The notes: generated by a model from the letters alone, not told the origin. 64,000 nt of DNA from Hydrogenophaga sp. (GCA_030653975.1 JAURYH010000053.1:1-64000), one strand, 5' to 3'; counted from the stretch's first letter, positions 26,341 through 35,830 are shown. Numbers and translations: made by a program.

Positions 26341-28062
26341 ATGCAAGTCCTGAACTCGCTGAGCCAGATGCCTGCTGAAGGCGCCGCCTTCGACCTGGTC
26401 GTGATCGGTGCCGGTGGTGCCGGCATGGCGGCCGCGCTGTTTGCGGCCATCGACGGCAAAAAAGTGCTGCTGGTCGAGCGCACCGGGTTCGTGGGTGGCA
26501 CGACGGCCTGGTCGGCCGGCACCACCTGGGTCCCGGGCACGCACCACGCGGCCCAGGTGAACCCCGGCGACACACTGGCCGACGCGGCGCGCTACCTCAC
26601 CAACGCCATCGGCGAGCGCACGCCGGCCGAGCTGCGGCAGACCTTCCTGGACAACGGACCCGAAGCCATCCGCCACATCGAGACGCGCTCCGATGTGCAG
26701 TTCCGCCCCTACCCGAAACACCCGGACTACATCTCCGATCTGGGGGGCTCGACCCTGAGCGGTCGCGCACTGGAGCCGCTGCCGTTTGACGGTCGCCTGC
26801 TCGGGGATCTGTTCAAACTCGTGCGCCCACCGATCCCCGAGTTCACCGTGCTCGGCGGCATGATGGTCGACCGCACCGACATCAACCACCTGCTGGCGCT
26901 CACGACGTCGTTCGCTTCGTTCAAACACGCGCTCAGGATCATCGGGCGGCACGCGTCGGACCGTCTGAGCCACCCGCGCGGCACCCGCCTGGTGATGGGC
27001 AACGCGCTCGTGGCGCGCCTGCTGTATTCGTTGTCGAAGCAGGCCAACGTGACGCTCGCGCTCAACACCTCGGTCGATCAGTTCGGCCGCGGGGCCAGCG
27101 GTGTCGAATCGCTCGAACTGGCGCAAGGCAGCGAGCGCCGCACGGTGCGCGTGCGCGGCGGCGTGGTGCTGGCCAGCGGCGGCTTCAACCGCCACCCCGA
27201 TCTGCGCCAGGCGATGCTGCCCGGGGCCGACATCGGCTGGTGCCCGGCCGCGCCCGGCCACACCGGCGAGGCGCATGCGCTCGCACAGGGATTGGGCGCG
27301 GTCTATGGTCAGGGCGGCCTGTCCAACGCCTTCTGGGCGCCGGTGTCCTTGCGCCAGCGCGCCGACGGCAGCACGGCGGCGTTCCCGCACTTCGTGATGG
27401 ACCGCGCCAAGCCCGGCATGCTCACGGTCAACCAGGCGGGTGAACGCTTCGTCAACGAAAGCACCTCCTACCACCTGTTCGGCATGGCGATGTGGAGCGC
27501 CCGCAGCGTGCCGGCGTTCCTGGTCTGCGATACCGATGCGCTGCGGCGGTACGGCCTCGGCATGGTGCGGCCTGGCGCGAGCGCCAAAGACATGGCGCCG
27601 TTCCTGGCCGACGGTTACCTGACCCGGGGCGCCACCCTCGACGAACTGGCCCGCAAGCTCGGCATCAACGCCGCCGGACTCCAGGCCAGCGTGCAGAAGA
27701 TCAACCGCTACGCACAGACGGGGGTGGACCCGGACTTCCAGCGCGGCGTCACCGCCTACCAGCAGAACATCGGCGATGCCACCGCCAGCGGCAAGAACCC
27801 CAACCTGGGGCCGTTGCAGACAGCACCGTATTACGCCGTGAAACTGTATCCCGGCGATATCGGTGCGGTCACGGGTTTTGCGACCGATGTGCACGCCCGC
27901 GTGCTCGACGCCAGCGGCCAGCCGATTCCCGGCCTGTACGCCGTGGGGAACGACATGCATTCCATCATGGGCGGCGTGTACACGGCGCCCGGCATCACCA
28001 TCGGCCCGGGCCTGGTGTTTGCCCGCATCGCGACCCGTCACGCGGCGGCACGCGCGGCCTGA
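26341..28062 (+). CDS. FAD-dependent oxidoreductase (KstD/fumarate reductase-like), copy 2
   Basis: FDLVVIGAGGAGMAAALFAAIDGKKVLLVERTGFVGGTTAWSAGTTWVPG; GLYAVGNDMHSIMGGVYTAPGITIGPG. Confidence 0.92.
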   Translation: MQVLNSLSQMPAEGAAFDLVVIGAGGAGMAAALFAAIDGKKVLLVERTGFVGGTTAWSAGTTWVPGTHHAAQVNPGDTLADAARYLTNAIGERTPAELRQTFLDNGPEAIRHIETRSDVQFRPYPKHPDYISDLGGSTLSGRALEPLPFDGRLLGDLFKLVRPPIPEFTVLGGMMVDRTDINHLLALTTSFASFKHALRIIGRHASDRLSHPRGTRLVMGNALVARLLYSLSKQANVTLALNTSVDQFGRGASGVESLELAQGSERRTVRVRGGVVLASGGFNRHPDLRQAMLPGADIGWCPAAPGHTGEAHALAQGLGAVYGQGGLSNAFWAPVSLRQRADGSTAAFPHFVMDRAKPGMLTVNQAGERFVNESTSYHLFGMAMWSARSVPAFLVCDTDALRRYGLGMVRPGASAKDMAPFLADGYLTRGATLDELARKLGINAAGLQASVQKINRYAQTGVDPDFQRGVTAYQQNIGDATASGKNPNLGPLQTAPYYAVKLYPGDIGAVTGFATDVHARVLDASGQPIPGLYAVGNDMHSIMGGVYTAPGITIGPGLVFARIATRHAAARAA

Positions 28063-28247
28063 GCCGGGTGAAAAAAGATGCATGAAAAGCTCAGTCAGGT
28101 GCAGGATTCGTCTGGTTTTTTCCCTGTCGCGCTCGGCAGAATGGGCGACCGTCCGACGGCGTTCGCCGGGGTGCCGTGGAGCCCGTTCCCGGATCGGTGG
28201 AAGCCGCCCGGTGCGGGTCATCGTTTATCAGGACAAACCCTGAAGTC

Positions 28248-28283
28248 GTTCGATGATCGATCATTGCTGGTTGTTCATCGAAC
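28248..28283. promoter_or_regulatory. nested palindromes upstream of tctC
   Basis: ATGATCGATCAT (28253-28264) inside 9-bp arms GTTCGATGA / TCATCGAAC. Confidence 0.5.
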
Positions 28284-28461
28284 AGGGTCTGCCCCAAATT
28301 CGTGGACCGGCGTGGCGGCCGGTCCTACATTGAAGACCTTCGATGCGCCGGCCGCAGCCCGCCTGTGGACACCGTCGGGGGTTATTCAGACAGCGTGTGT
28401 GTAACCCATGAGTCCGGGTCCCAGGGCTTGATTTTTTTCCCCAACAGAAGGAGACAGTGAG

Positions 28462-29475
28462 ATGAACCCAACCAAACGCCACTTCCTGGGTGCTGCCGTG
28501 GCAGCCCTGGCCACCGTGGGCTTCACCGGCCTGGCACAGGCCCAGAACTACCCCGAGCGCGACGTCACCGCCGTGATCCAGTGGGGCGCCGGCGGCGGCA
28601 CCGACGTGGCCATGCGTGGCTACGCCCCGTATGCCGAAGAAGCGCTGGGCAAGAAAATCATCCTGCAGAACAAGCCCGGTGCCTCCGGTGCCATCGGCGC
28701 CAACTTCGTGCTGCAGCAGCCGTCCGATGGCTACACCATCCTCATGGGCGCCGAGCCGCAGGCCCTGTTCCGCGTGATGAAGATGGCCGAGTTCGACTAC
28801 GACCAGTTCTACCCCATCAACATCGCCGCCATCGCCAACTCCATCCTGCTCGTGGCCAGGCCCGATGCGCCGTGGAACACCATGCAGGACGTGCTGAGCC
28901 ATGTGCAGGCCAACCCCAGGAAGGTCAAGCAGTACATCGCCGGTCAGGGCACCGTGCCCTACACCGTCAACACCATGGTGAGCAGCCTGACCAAGTTCGA
29001 AACCATCCTGGTGCCGTTTGACGGCGACGGCCCGGCCATCGCCGCGCTGCAGGGCGGCCACCTGGACATCGGTTTCATCGCTTCGGGCGCCGCCATCGAG
29101 CACATCAAGGCCGGCCGCCTCAAGGCGCTGGGCGTGCTGGACAACAAGCCCTTCCAGGGCATTGCACCCATGACCGATGCACCGTCGCTCAAGGCGCTGC
29201 CGAAGTACCTGCCCTGGGGCTCGTGGTATGGCGTCTTCGTGAAGAAAGACACCCCTGAACCGGTCAAGGCCAAGCTGGTGGCCGCCTTCAAGAAGGCCGG
29301 TGACAACCCGCAGTACCGCAAGCTGATGGAAGACCGCGGCACCACCATGCTGAACATCAGCGGCGTCGAAGCCGAGAAGTTCATCAAGAAGTGGCAGTCC
29401 ACCACCGCCTGGCTGTACCAGGACTCGGGCACCGCCAAGGTCGATCCGGCCACGCTCGGCATCGCAAAGCCCTGA
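28462..29475 (+). CDS. tripartite tricarboxylate transporter substrate-binding protein (Bug/TctC)
   Basis: Signal peptide; YPERDVTAVIQWGAGGGTDVAMRGYAPYAEEALGKKIILQNKPGASGAIGANFV. Confidence 0.93.
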   Translation: MNPTKRHFLGAAVAALATVGFTGLAQAQNYPERDVTAVIQWGAGGGTDVAMRGYAPYAEEALGKKIILQNKPGASGAIGANFVLQQPSDGYTILMGAEPQALFRVMKMAEFDYDQFYPINIAAIANSILLVARPDAPWNTMQDVLSHVQANPRKVKQYIAGQGTVPYTVNTMVSSLTKFETILVPFDGDGPAIAALQGGHLDIGFIASGAAIEHIKAGRLKALGVLDNKPFQGIAPMTDAPSLKALPKYLPWGSWYGVFVKKDTPEPVKAKLVAAFKKAGDNPQYRKLMEDRGTTMLNISGVEAEKFIKKWQSTTAWLYQDSGTAKVDPATLGIAKP

Positions 29476-29560
29476 CCCCTGCCGCGCTGCTCGCGACCCC
29501 CCAGGGGGCGGCACTGGCCGTCCGGCAAAGCCGGCCCGGCGGTGCCCTGGGGGTGAGAGA
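29475..29560. repeat. repeat family A copy between tctC and tctB
   Basis: GACCCCCCAGGGGGCGGCACTGGCCGTCCGGCAAAGCCGGCCCGGCGGTGCCCTGG. Confidence 0.65.
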
Positions 29561-29563
29561 AGC

Positions 29564-29586
29564 GCCCCTTCCTCCGGGAAGGGGGC
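29564..29586 (+). terminator. intra-operon hairpin (possible attenuator) between tctC and tctB
   Basis: GCCCCTTCC-TCCG-GGAAGGGGGC followed by ATCTGCTTTTT. Confidence 0.45.
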
Positions 29587-29617
29587 ATCTGCTTTTTCCA
29601 ACTTTAGGAGACCCTCC

Positions 29618-30127
29618 ATGCACACCAGTCATCCGCGGCTGGCCGGCGAGCTGACCTTCATGGTGCTGCTGGTCCTGGTCAGTGTTTTCCTGCTGTGGAC
29701 GTCTTACGAGATATCCAGTTTCGACTCGCTGGCCGCGCCGGGCAGCTTTCCCATGGTCTGCGCGGCCGCCATGCTGGTCACCGGCCTGATCAACGCCGTC
29801 AAGACCGCGCGCGCCAAGCTCAACCTGGAGAACGGTGAGACCTGGCTGCAGCAGTTCGGGCGCAAGGTCACGCCGGTGCAGCTGATCGCTTTCAGTGTGC
29901 TGATCTTCCTGTACATGATGGGCATGGAAGTCATCGGTTTCCTGCTGGCTTCCTACATCTTTCTGGCGCTCTCCATGTACCTGCTGGGCAGCCGCCGCGT
30001 GGGGCTCAACCTGCTGATCAGCCTGCTGGTGCTGGCGGCCATCTTCATCGTTTTCCGCGCCGCCTTTTCGGTGGTGCTGCCCGCCGGCAGCCTGGTCGGC
30101 CCCTACCTGCCGGAGTTCCTGAAATGA
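29618..30127 (+). CDS. tripartite tricarboxylate transporter TctB family protein
   Basis: Small 4-TM protein overlapping tctA by 4 nt. Confidence 0.9.
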   Translation: MHTSHPRLAGELTFMVLLVLVSVFLLWTSYEISSFDSLAAPGSFPMVCAAAMLVTGLINAVKTARAKLNLENGETWLQQFGRKVTPVQLIAFSVLIFLYMMGMEVIGFLLASYIFLALSMYLLGSRRVGLNLLISLLVLAAIFIVFRAAFSVVLPAGSLVGPYLPEFLK

Positions 30128-31632
30128 CCGAAGCACTGGGCTATTTCCTGTCGTCCTGGCTGGACTGGCAGATGCTGCTGCTGACCGCAGCGGGCACCCT
30201 GGCCGGCATCTACATCGGTGCCATTCCCGGCCTGTCGGTGACGATGGCCGTGTCCATCCTGATCTCGTTCACCTTCAAGTGGGACGTGCACCACGCGCTG
30301 GCCCTCATCTCGGGCATCTACCTCGGCGGTGTGTACGGTGGCTCGCGCAGCGCCATCCTGCTCAACATTCCCGGCGCACCGGCGGCCATTGCCACGGCGC
30401 TCGACGGCTATCCGCTGGCCAAACGCGGTGAGGCCGGACAGGCCATCGGCCTGACCACCGTGGTCTCGGTGTACGGCGGCTTCATCGGCATCCTGGTGCT
30501 GGCCCTGGCGGCGCCCGCGGTGTCCACCCTGGCGCTGAAGTTCGGCCCGCGCGAGTACCTGCTGCTGGCGATCTGGGGCATCCTGCTGGTGGGCAGCCTC
30601 TCGGGCGAATCGCTCTCCAAGGGCATCTTTGCCGGCGCCCTGGGCGCGCTGATTTCCTGTGTCGGCCTCGACCCGATGACGGGTGAGCAGCGCCTCACCT
30701 TCGGCAGCCTGCAGATGTCGGCCGGCATTTCCTACATCGCCGCCATGATCGGTTTCTTCGGCGTGGCCGAGGTCATCGCGCAGCTGCACGAGCTCAAGAT
30801 CAAGGCGGTCAAACAGAACGTGAGCAAGATCATCCCGTCGTGGGCGCTGGTGCGCAAACACCTGCCGCTGGCCACGCGAACCTCCGCCATCGGTGTGGTG
30901 GTGGGCGCTTTGCCTGGCGCGGGCGGTGACATCGCTTCGCTCATGGCCTACGACCACGCCAAACGTTCGGTGAAGAACCCGTCGCGCCCGTTCGGCACCG
31001 GTGCCTACGAAGGCCTGGTGGCGCCCGAGTCGGCCAACAACGCCTCGGTGGGCGGGGCTTACGTGCCCATGCTCACGCTGGGCATTCCCGGTGACGCGGT
31101 CACCGCCGTGATCATCGGTGCGCTCTACATCCACGGCCTCAAGCCTGGCCCGATGCTGATGACCGAAACGCCCGACCTGTTCTGGTTCATCGTCGGCTCG
31201 CTCACGCTGGCCAACTGTTTCCTGCTGTTCTTCGGCCTGACCGGTATCAAGATCTTCGCCAAGCTGGTCGAGACGCCCAAGCCGGTGCTGCTGCCGCTGA
31301 TCCTGGTGCTTTCCGCCGTGGGTGCGTACTCGATCAACAACAACCCGGTGGACGTGTACTGGATGCTGGGCTTCGGCCTGCTGGGCTACTTCCTCAAGAT
31401 GTACGGCTTCCAGGTCGGACCTGTGATCCTGGGCATGATCCTCGGGCCGCTGATGGACCGCAGCTACCGCCAGGCGATGTTGTCCACCGGCGAAGACGTG
31501 GGCCTGTTCTTCACCGAGTTTTTCACCACGCCGCTGTCGGCCATCATCCTGGCGGCGCTGGCCTTCACCATCATCAGCCAGACCGGGCCTTACCAGCGCT
31601 GGAGAAACAAGGGCACTGCCAAGGCGGCCTGA
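30124..31632 (+). CDS. tripartite tricarboxylate transporter permease TctA
   Basis: GAIPGLSVTMAVSILISFTF; GALPGAGGDIASLMAYDHAKR; GAYEGLVAPESANNASVGGAYVPMLTLGIPGDAVTAVI. Confidence 0.95.
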   Translation: MTEALGYFLSSWLDWQMLLLTAAGTLAGIYIGAIPGLSVTMAVSILISFTFKWDVHHALALISGIYLGGVYGGSRSAILLNIPGAPAAIATALDGYPLAKRGEAGQAIGLTTVVSVYGGFIGILVLALAAPAVSTLALKFGPREYLLLAIWGILLVGSLSGESLSKGIFAGALGALISCVGLDPMTGEQRLTFGSLQMSAGISYIAAMIGFFGVAEVIAQLHELKIKAVKQNVSKIIPSWALVRKHLPLATRTSAIGVVVGALPGAGGDIASLMAYDHAKRSVKNPSRPFGTGAYEGLVAPESANNASVGGAYVPMLTLGIPGDAVTAVIIGALYIHGLKPGPMLMTETPDLFWFIVGSLTLANCFLLFFGLTGIKIFAKLVETPKPVLLPLILVLSAVGAYSINNNPVDVYWMLGFGLLGYFLKMYGFQVGPVILGMILGPLMDRSYRQAMLSTGEDVGLFFTEFFTTPLSAIILAALAFTIISQTGPYQRWRNKGTAKAA

Positions 31633-31667
31633 ACACGCTGCCTCTCCGCGTCTGCCCAGGTGGGTGT

Positions 31668-32585
31668 TCAGTTCGGCGACGGCGCTCCGGCCAGCTGCGC
31701 CAGCGCCTGCGACCGGAACTCGCGCGGGCTCAGGCCGGTGTGGCGCTTGAAGAAGCGGCTGAAGTACGCGTCGTCTTCGAAGCCCAGCTCGCTTGCCAGC
31801 AGCTTCACGCTGCTCGAGGTGTAGACGAGGTCGCGTTGCGCCTCGTGCAGCAGCCGCGCGTTGATCACGTCCAGGCTCGACATGCCCAGCACCTCGCGGC
31901 AGATGCGCGAGAGCTGGCCAGCCGTGAGACCCATGGCGCCGGCGTAGTCCTGCACCGGCCAGTGGCGGCGGAAATGCTGGTCGAGCAGGGCCTTGAACTG
32001 CTCGATCTGCCGGTTCTTGCGCGAGCCCGGCGCGGGTTCGGCGCGTGTGCCGGCATCGGGTGCCCCGGCGATGCGCGCCACCTGCACCAGCAGCGCCGTC
32101 AGCAGCGACATGCCGGCGGCCGTCTGCCCGCTGGCGTGGATGCGCGATTCGCGCTCCAGCGCCAGGAACAGCGGCATCAGCGAATCCACGTGGCGGCTGT
32201 CGGCGGGCAGCGGAATCACGCGCGGCGTGCGGATCACCGCCAGCAGCTCGGGCATGAGCAGCGTGGCCATCGACTCCAGCACCTTCTGCGTGGCCGTGAC
32301 CACCGGCCCGTCCACCAGGGGCGAGAAACTGAAACCGTGCGCCGCCCCGGCCGGGATCACGATGAGGCAGGGCGCGTCGGCATGCATGCGGGCGTTGTTG
32401 ACCGTGACCTCGGCAAACCCCGCGCTCAGGTAGAGCAGCTGCACGAAGGCGTCGTGACGGTGCACCTGGATTTCCCACTGGTAGGGTTTGGAGCGCTGGG
32501 GTATCCATTCGAAATCGAAGGAGTTCGACCAGGCAGGCGAGGCCTGATCGCCGTACAGGTCGTAGTTCGGTATGGTTCTGGCCAT
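31668..32585 (-). CDS. AraC family transcriptional regulator
   Basis: C-terminal double HTH: LLASELGFEDDAYFSRFFKRHTGLSPREFRSQ. Confidence 0.93.
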   Translation of the reverse strand: MARTIPNYDLYGDQASPAWSNSFDFEWIPQRSKPYQWEIQVHRHDAFVQLLYLSAGFAEVTVNNARMHADAPCLIVIPAGAAHGFSFSPLVDGPVVTATQKVLESMATLLMPELLAVIRTPRVIPLPADSRHVDSLMPLFLALERESRIHASGQTAAGMSLLTALLVQVARIAGAPDAGTRAEPAPGSRKNRQIEQFKALLDQHFRRHWPVQDYAGAMGLTAGQLSRICREVLGMSSLDVINARLLHEAQRDLVYTSSSVKLLASELGFEDDAYFSRFFKRHTGLSPREFRSQALAQLAGAPSPN

Positions 32586-32696
32586 GGGCCTTGTCTCCGG
32601 TGTTGTGCACGAATTGTCCTGTTACTGGCTGGAATCGTCAAACCCGCGCGCACCTCGGGCGGGAACAATGCAAGACCTCAGAACAAGGAGACAGAC

Positions 32697-33518
32697 ATGC
32701 CGGCATCTTCTTCCCCCGCCATGGGCCACTGGCTTGGCCTTGAAGGCCGGGTTTGCGCCGTCACCGGAGCGGCCAGCGGCATCGGCGCCTCGGTGGCGCG
32801 CCAGCTCGCCGCGGCTGGTGCCCGGGTGGCCCTGCTCGACCGCGACCTCGCTGGTGCCGAGCAACTGGTCACCGAACTCACCGCGTTGGGCGCACGCGCC
32901 CTGGCCGTGGGCTGCGACATTGCGAGCGAAGCGCAGACCCTCGCCGCTGCCGCACAGGTGCAGGCCGGGCTGGGCGACTGCGCCGCGCTGATCAACAACG
33001 CCGGCCTGCTGCGCCCGGGCAGTCTGGACAGCGTGAGCCTCGACGACTGGAACGCTGTGCTCGGCGTCAACCTCACCGGCTACCTGCTGTGCTCGCGTGC
33101 CTTCAAACCGCAACTGGCGCGCACGCGCGGCGCGCTGGTGCACGTGGCCTCCATCTCGGCCAACTTCCCGCAGAGCCACAGCGGTGCCTACAGCGCGGGC
33201 AAGGCCGGCGTGTTGCTGATGTCGCGCCAGATGGCGGTCGAGTGGGGCCCGCTGGGCATCCGCAGCAACGCGATCTGCCCCGGGATGATCCGCACCGCCT
33301 TGTCCGCCAGGTTCTACGAAGAGCCGGGTTTTGAAGAAAAGCGCGCCCAGGTCACCGCCAGCCGCCGCATCGGCGAGCCGCAGGACATCGCCGACGTGGC
33401 GCTGTTCCTCGCGAGCCCGCGCTCGGGTTACATGAATGGTGCCGAGCTGGCCGTCGATGGCGGCATGTCGTCCATGTTGATGGACATGGTGCCGCGCCCT
33501 GGCTACAACAAAACATGA
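32697..33518 (+). CDS. SDR family oxidoreductase
   Basis: AVTGAASGIGASVARQLAAAGARVALLDRD; NNAG; YSAGKAG; ELAVDGGMSS; start MPASSSPAMG at 32697. Confidence 0.93.
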   Translation: MPASSSPAMGHWLGLEGRVCAVTGAASGIGASVARQLAAAGARVALLDRDLAGAEQLVTELTALGARALAVGCDIASEAQTLAAAAQVQAGLGDCAALINNAGLLRPGSLDSVSLDDWNAVLGVNLTGYLLCSRAFKPQLARTRGALVHVASISANFPQSHSGAYSAGKAGVLLMSRQMAVEWGPLGIRSNAICPGMIRTALSARFYEEPGFEEKRAQVTASRRIGEPQDIADVALFLASPRSGYMNGAELAVDGGMSSMLMDMVPRPGYNKT

Positions 33519-33587
33519 CCACCACGCTGGTCCCGGCGTGCGCTGCGCTGCGGCCCAACTTCCGCAACGAATGATTTGGAGACACGA

Positions 33588-35276
33588 ATGAAAAACGAAT
33601 ACGACCTGATCGTCATCGGCTCAGGCGCGGCCGGCCTGGCCACCGCCATCACCGCCAGGAAGCGCGGGCTCGACGTGGTGGTGCTGGAAAAAGAACCCGT
33701 GTTCGGCGGCACCACCGCGCTCTCGGGCGGTGTGCTCTGGATTCCGCTCGGCCCCCATGGGCGCCAGCAGAACCCGGCCGACACGCGCGAAGCCGTGCGC
33801 CGCTACATGGTGGAAGAAACCGGTTCGTTCTTTGACGAAGCCGCGGTCGACGCCTTCCTCGACAACGGCCCGAAGATGGTTGAGTTCTTCGAGCGCGAAA
33901 CACAGATGAAATTCGTGCCCACGCTCTACCCGGACTACCACCCCGACGTGCCCGGCGGCGTGGACATCGGCCGCTCCATCCTGGCCGCACCGTACGACAT
34001 CCGCGGTCTCGGCGCGGACATGGCGCGCCTGAAGCCGCCGCTGAAAACCATCACCTTCATCGGCATGATGTTCAACTCGTCGAACGCCGACCTGAAGCAC
34101 TTCTTCCAGGCCACCAAGTCGCTCACCTCGTTCATCTACGTGGCCAGGCGCCTGGCCACGCACCTCAAGGAACTCGCGCTCTACCGCCGCGGCATCGCGG
34201 TCACCAGCGGCAACGCGCTGGCCGCGCGGCTGGCGAAGTCGGCGCTGGACCTGGGCATTCCCATCCTCACCAGCACCCCTGCGCAGGGCATTCAGATGGA
34301 CGGGGAACGCGCCGTGGGCGTGCGCACCGCGCAGGGTGTAGTCCGTGCGCGCCACGGCGTGGTGCTGGCCTGCGGCGGTTTCCCGCACGACGTGAAACGC
34401 CTGGCCCAGGCCTACCCGCACGTGCAGCGCGGCCACCAGCACCTTTCGCCCACACCGGTCAGCAACACCGGCGACGGCGTGAACATGGCCGAGCAGCTCG
34501 GCGCCGTGGTGGACATCCGTTTCAAGGATGCGGCGGCGTGGATGCCGGTCTCGCGCGTGGACTACGGCCAGGGCGAGATCGGTGTCTTCCCGCACCTGCT
34601 GGACCGTTACAAGCCCGGCATCATCGGCGTGCTGGCCAACGGCAAACGCTTCACCAACGAATCGAACTCGTACCACGACGTCGGTGCGGCCATGGTGCGC
34701 GCCTGCGAAGGCCAGCAAGAGACGGCGATGTGGCTGGTCTGTGACAAGGCCACGCTGGGCAAGTACGGCATCGGCTTCGTCAAGCCCGCGCCCATGCCCA
34801 TTGGCAAGTTCCTGCGCAACGGCTACCTCATCAAAGGCAACACGCTCGCCGAACTCGCGAAGAACGCCGGCATCGATCCGGCCGGCCTGGAGCAGACCGT
34901 GCGCGAGTACAACGTCGGCGCCATCAAAGGCGAAGACCCGGCCTTCGGCCGCGGCCGCACCAGCTTCAACCGCTACCTGGCCGACCCGGCCCACCAGCCC
35001 AACCCCTGCGTGGCGCCGGTGCAGACCGGGCCGTTCTTCGCGGTCAAGCTCATCATGGGCGACCTCGGCACGTTTGACGGCATCCAGACCAGCGTGGTTG
35101 GCGAGGTGCTCCGGCGCGACGGCAGGCCAATAGCCGGCCTCTACGCCGTGGGCAACGACCGCGCCAGCATCATGGGCGGCAACTACCCCGGCGCCGGCAT
35201 CACGCACGGCCCGAACATGACCTTCGGCTACGTCACCGGCAACCACATCGCCGACCGTGCCGGAGCCACCGCATGA
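33588..35276 (+). CDS. FAD-dependent oxidoreductase (KstD/fumarate reductase-like), copy 3
   Basis: YDLIVIGSGAAGLATAITARKRGLDVVVLEKEPVFGGTTALSGGVLWIP; GLYAVGNDRASIMGGNYPGAGITHGPNMTFG. Confidence 0.93.
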   Translation: MKNEYDLIVIGSGAAGLATAITARKRGLDVVVLEKEPVFGGTTALSGGVLWIPLGPHGRQQNPADTREAVRRYMVEETGSFFDEAAVDAFLDNGPKMVEFFERETQMKFVPTLYPDYHPDVPGGVDIGRSILAAPYDIRGLGADMARLKPPLKTITFIGMMFNSSNADLKHFFQATKSLTSFIYVARRLATHLKELALYRRGIAVTSGNALAARLAKSALDLGIPILTSTPAQGIQMDGERAVGVRTAQGVVRARHGVVLACGGFPHDVKRLAQAYPHVQRGHQHLSPTPVSNTGDGVNMAEQLGAVVDIRFKDAAAWMPVSRVDYGQGEIGVFPHLLDRYKPGIIGVLANGKRFTNESNSYHDVGAAMVRACEGQQETAMWLVCDKATLGKYGIGFVKPAPMPIGKFLRNGYLIKGNTLAELAKNAGIDPAGLEQTVREYNVGAIKGEDPAFGRGRTSFNRYLADPAHQPNPCVAPVQTGPFFAVKLIMGDLGTFDGIQTSVVGEVLRRDGRPIAGLYAVGNDRASIMGGNYPGAGITHGPNMTFGYVTGNHIADRAGATA

Positions 35277-35710
35277 ACACGAAACACGTTGGTTTGGACA
35301 AGCCCGTTTCGCCGCCGGGCCGCCCCAAGGCGAAACAGCCCCCCCGGGGGGCAGCGACCCACATGCAATGGGGGAGCGTGGGGGCGAAAAACCTTGTGGA
35401 CCACCGCATCTACACCATCGCACTGCGCAAGATGCCCGAGTTCCTGGAAGTCTTCAACCGCCTGGCCATGCCCCTCCTGATGCAGACGCTGGGCCATCCG
35501 GTCGGGTTCTACACCAGCCTGGTGGGGCAACAGAACCAGTTCGTGCACCTCTGGGCCTACGACAGCCTGGCCGATTACGAGCGCCGATGCCTGGCGCGCG
35601 ACACGCACCCGGATTTCCCGACCTACCTGCAGGCCTCGGCCCACCTGATCACGGCGCAGGAAACGCGCCTGATCCGCGCCGTGCCCATGCCGGGCTGGGC
35701 GCAGCCCTGA
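35273..35710 (+). CDS. NIPSNAP family protein (N-terminus derived from a repeat, or true start at 35363)
   Basis: VDHRIYTIALRKMPEFLEVFNRLAMPLLMQTLGHPVGFYTS.. VHLWAYDSLADYERR. Confidence 0.8.
   Translation: MNTKHVGLDKPVSPPGRPKAKQPPRGAATHMQWGSVGAKNLVDHRIYTIALRKMPEFLEVFNRLAMPLLMQTLGHPVGFYTSLVGQQNQFVHLWAYDSLADYERRCLARDTHPDFPTYLQASAHLITAQETRLIRAVPMPGWAQP
35313..35392. repeat. repeat family B copy within the 5' end of the NIPSNAP CDS
   Basis: GCCGGGCCGCCCCAAGGCGAAACAGCCCCCCCGGGGGGCAGCGACCC..GGGGGAGCGTGGGGGC; matches the 42296-42372 copy. Confidence 0.7.
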
Positions 35711-35830
35711 GCCCACCCGAGGCCGCCCTCGGCTGACCTGACCTGACCGGTCCGGTGGCGGCGGGTCGGGTTCACCGCATCGACAAGCGCGCCGAGGTCT
35801 CCCGAAGTTGCATCACCACGGAGTTTGAAC

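Noticed and set aside
25432-28221. 929-aa minus-strand ORF
   Set aside because: Antisense shadow of AroE2 and FAD oxidoreductase; biased composition, no domain.
30103-32610. 835-aa minus-strand ORF
   Set aside because: Antisense to tctA and out of frame with AraC; no recognisable fold.
33621-35423. 600-aa minus-strand ORF
   Set aside because: Antisense to FAD oxidoreductase copy 3; spurious.
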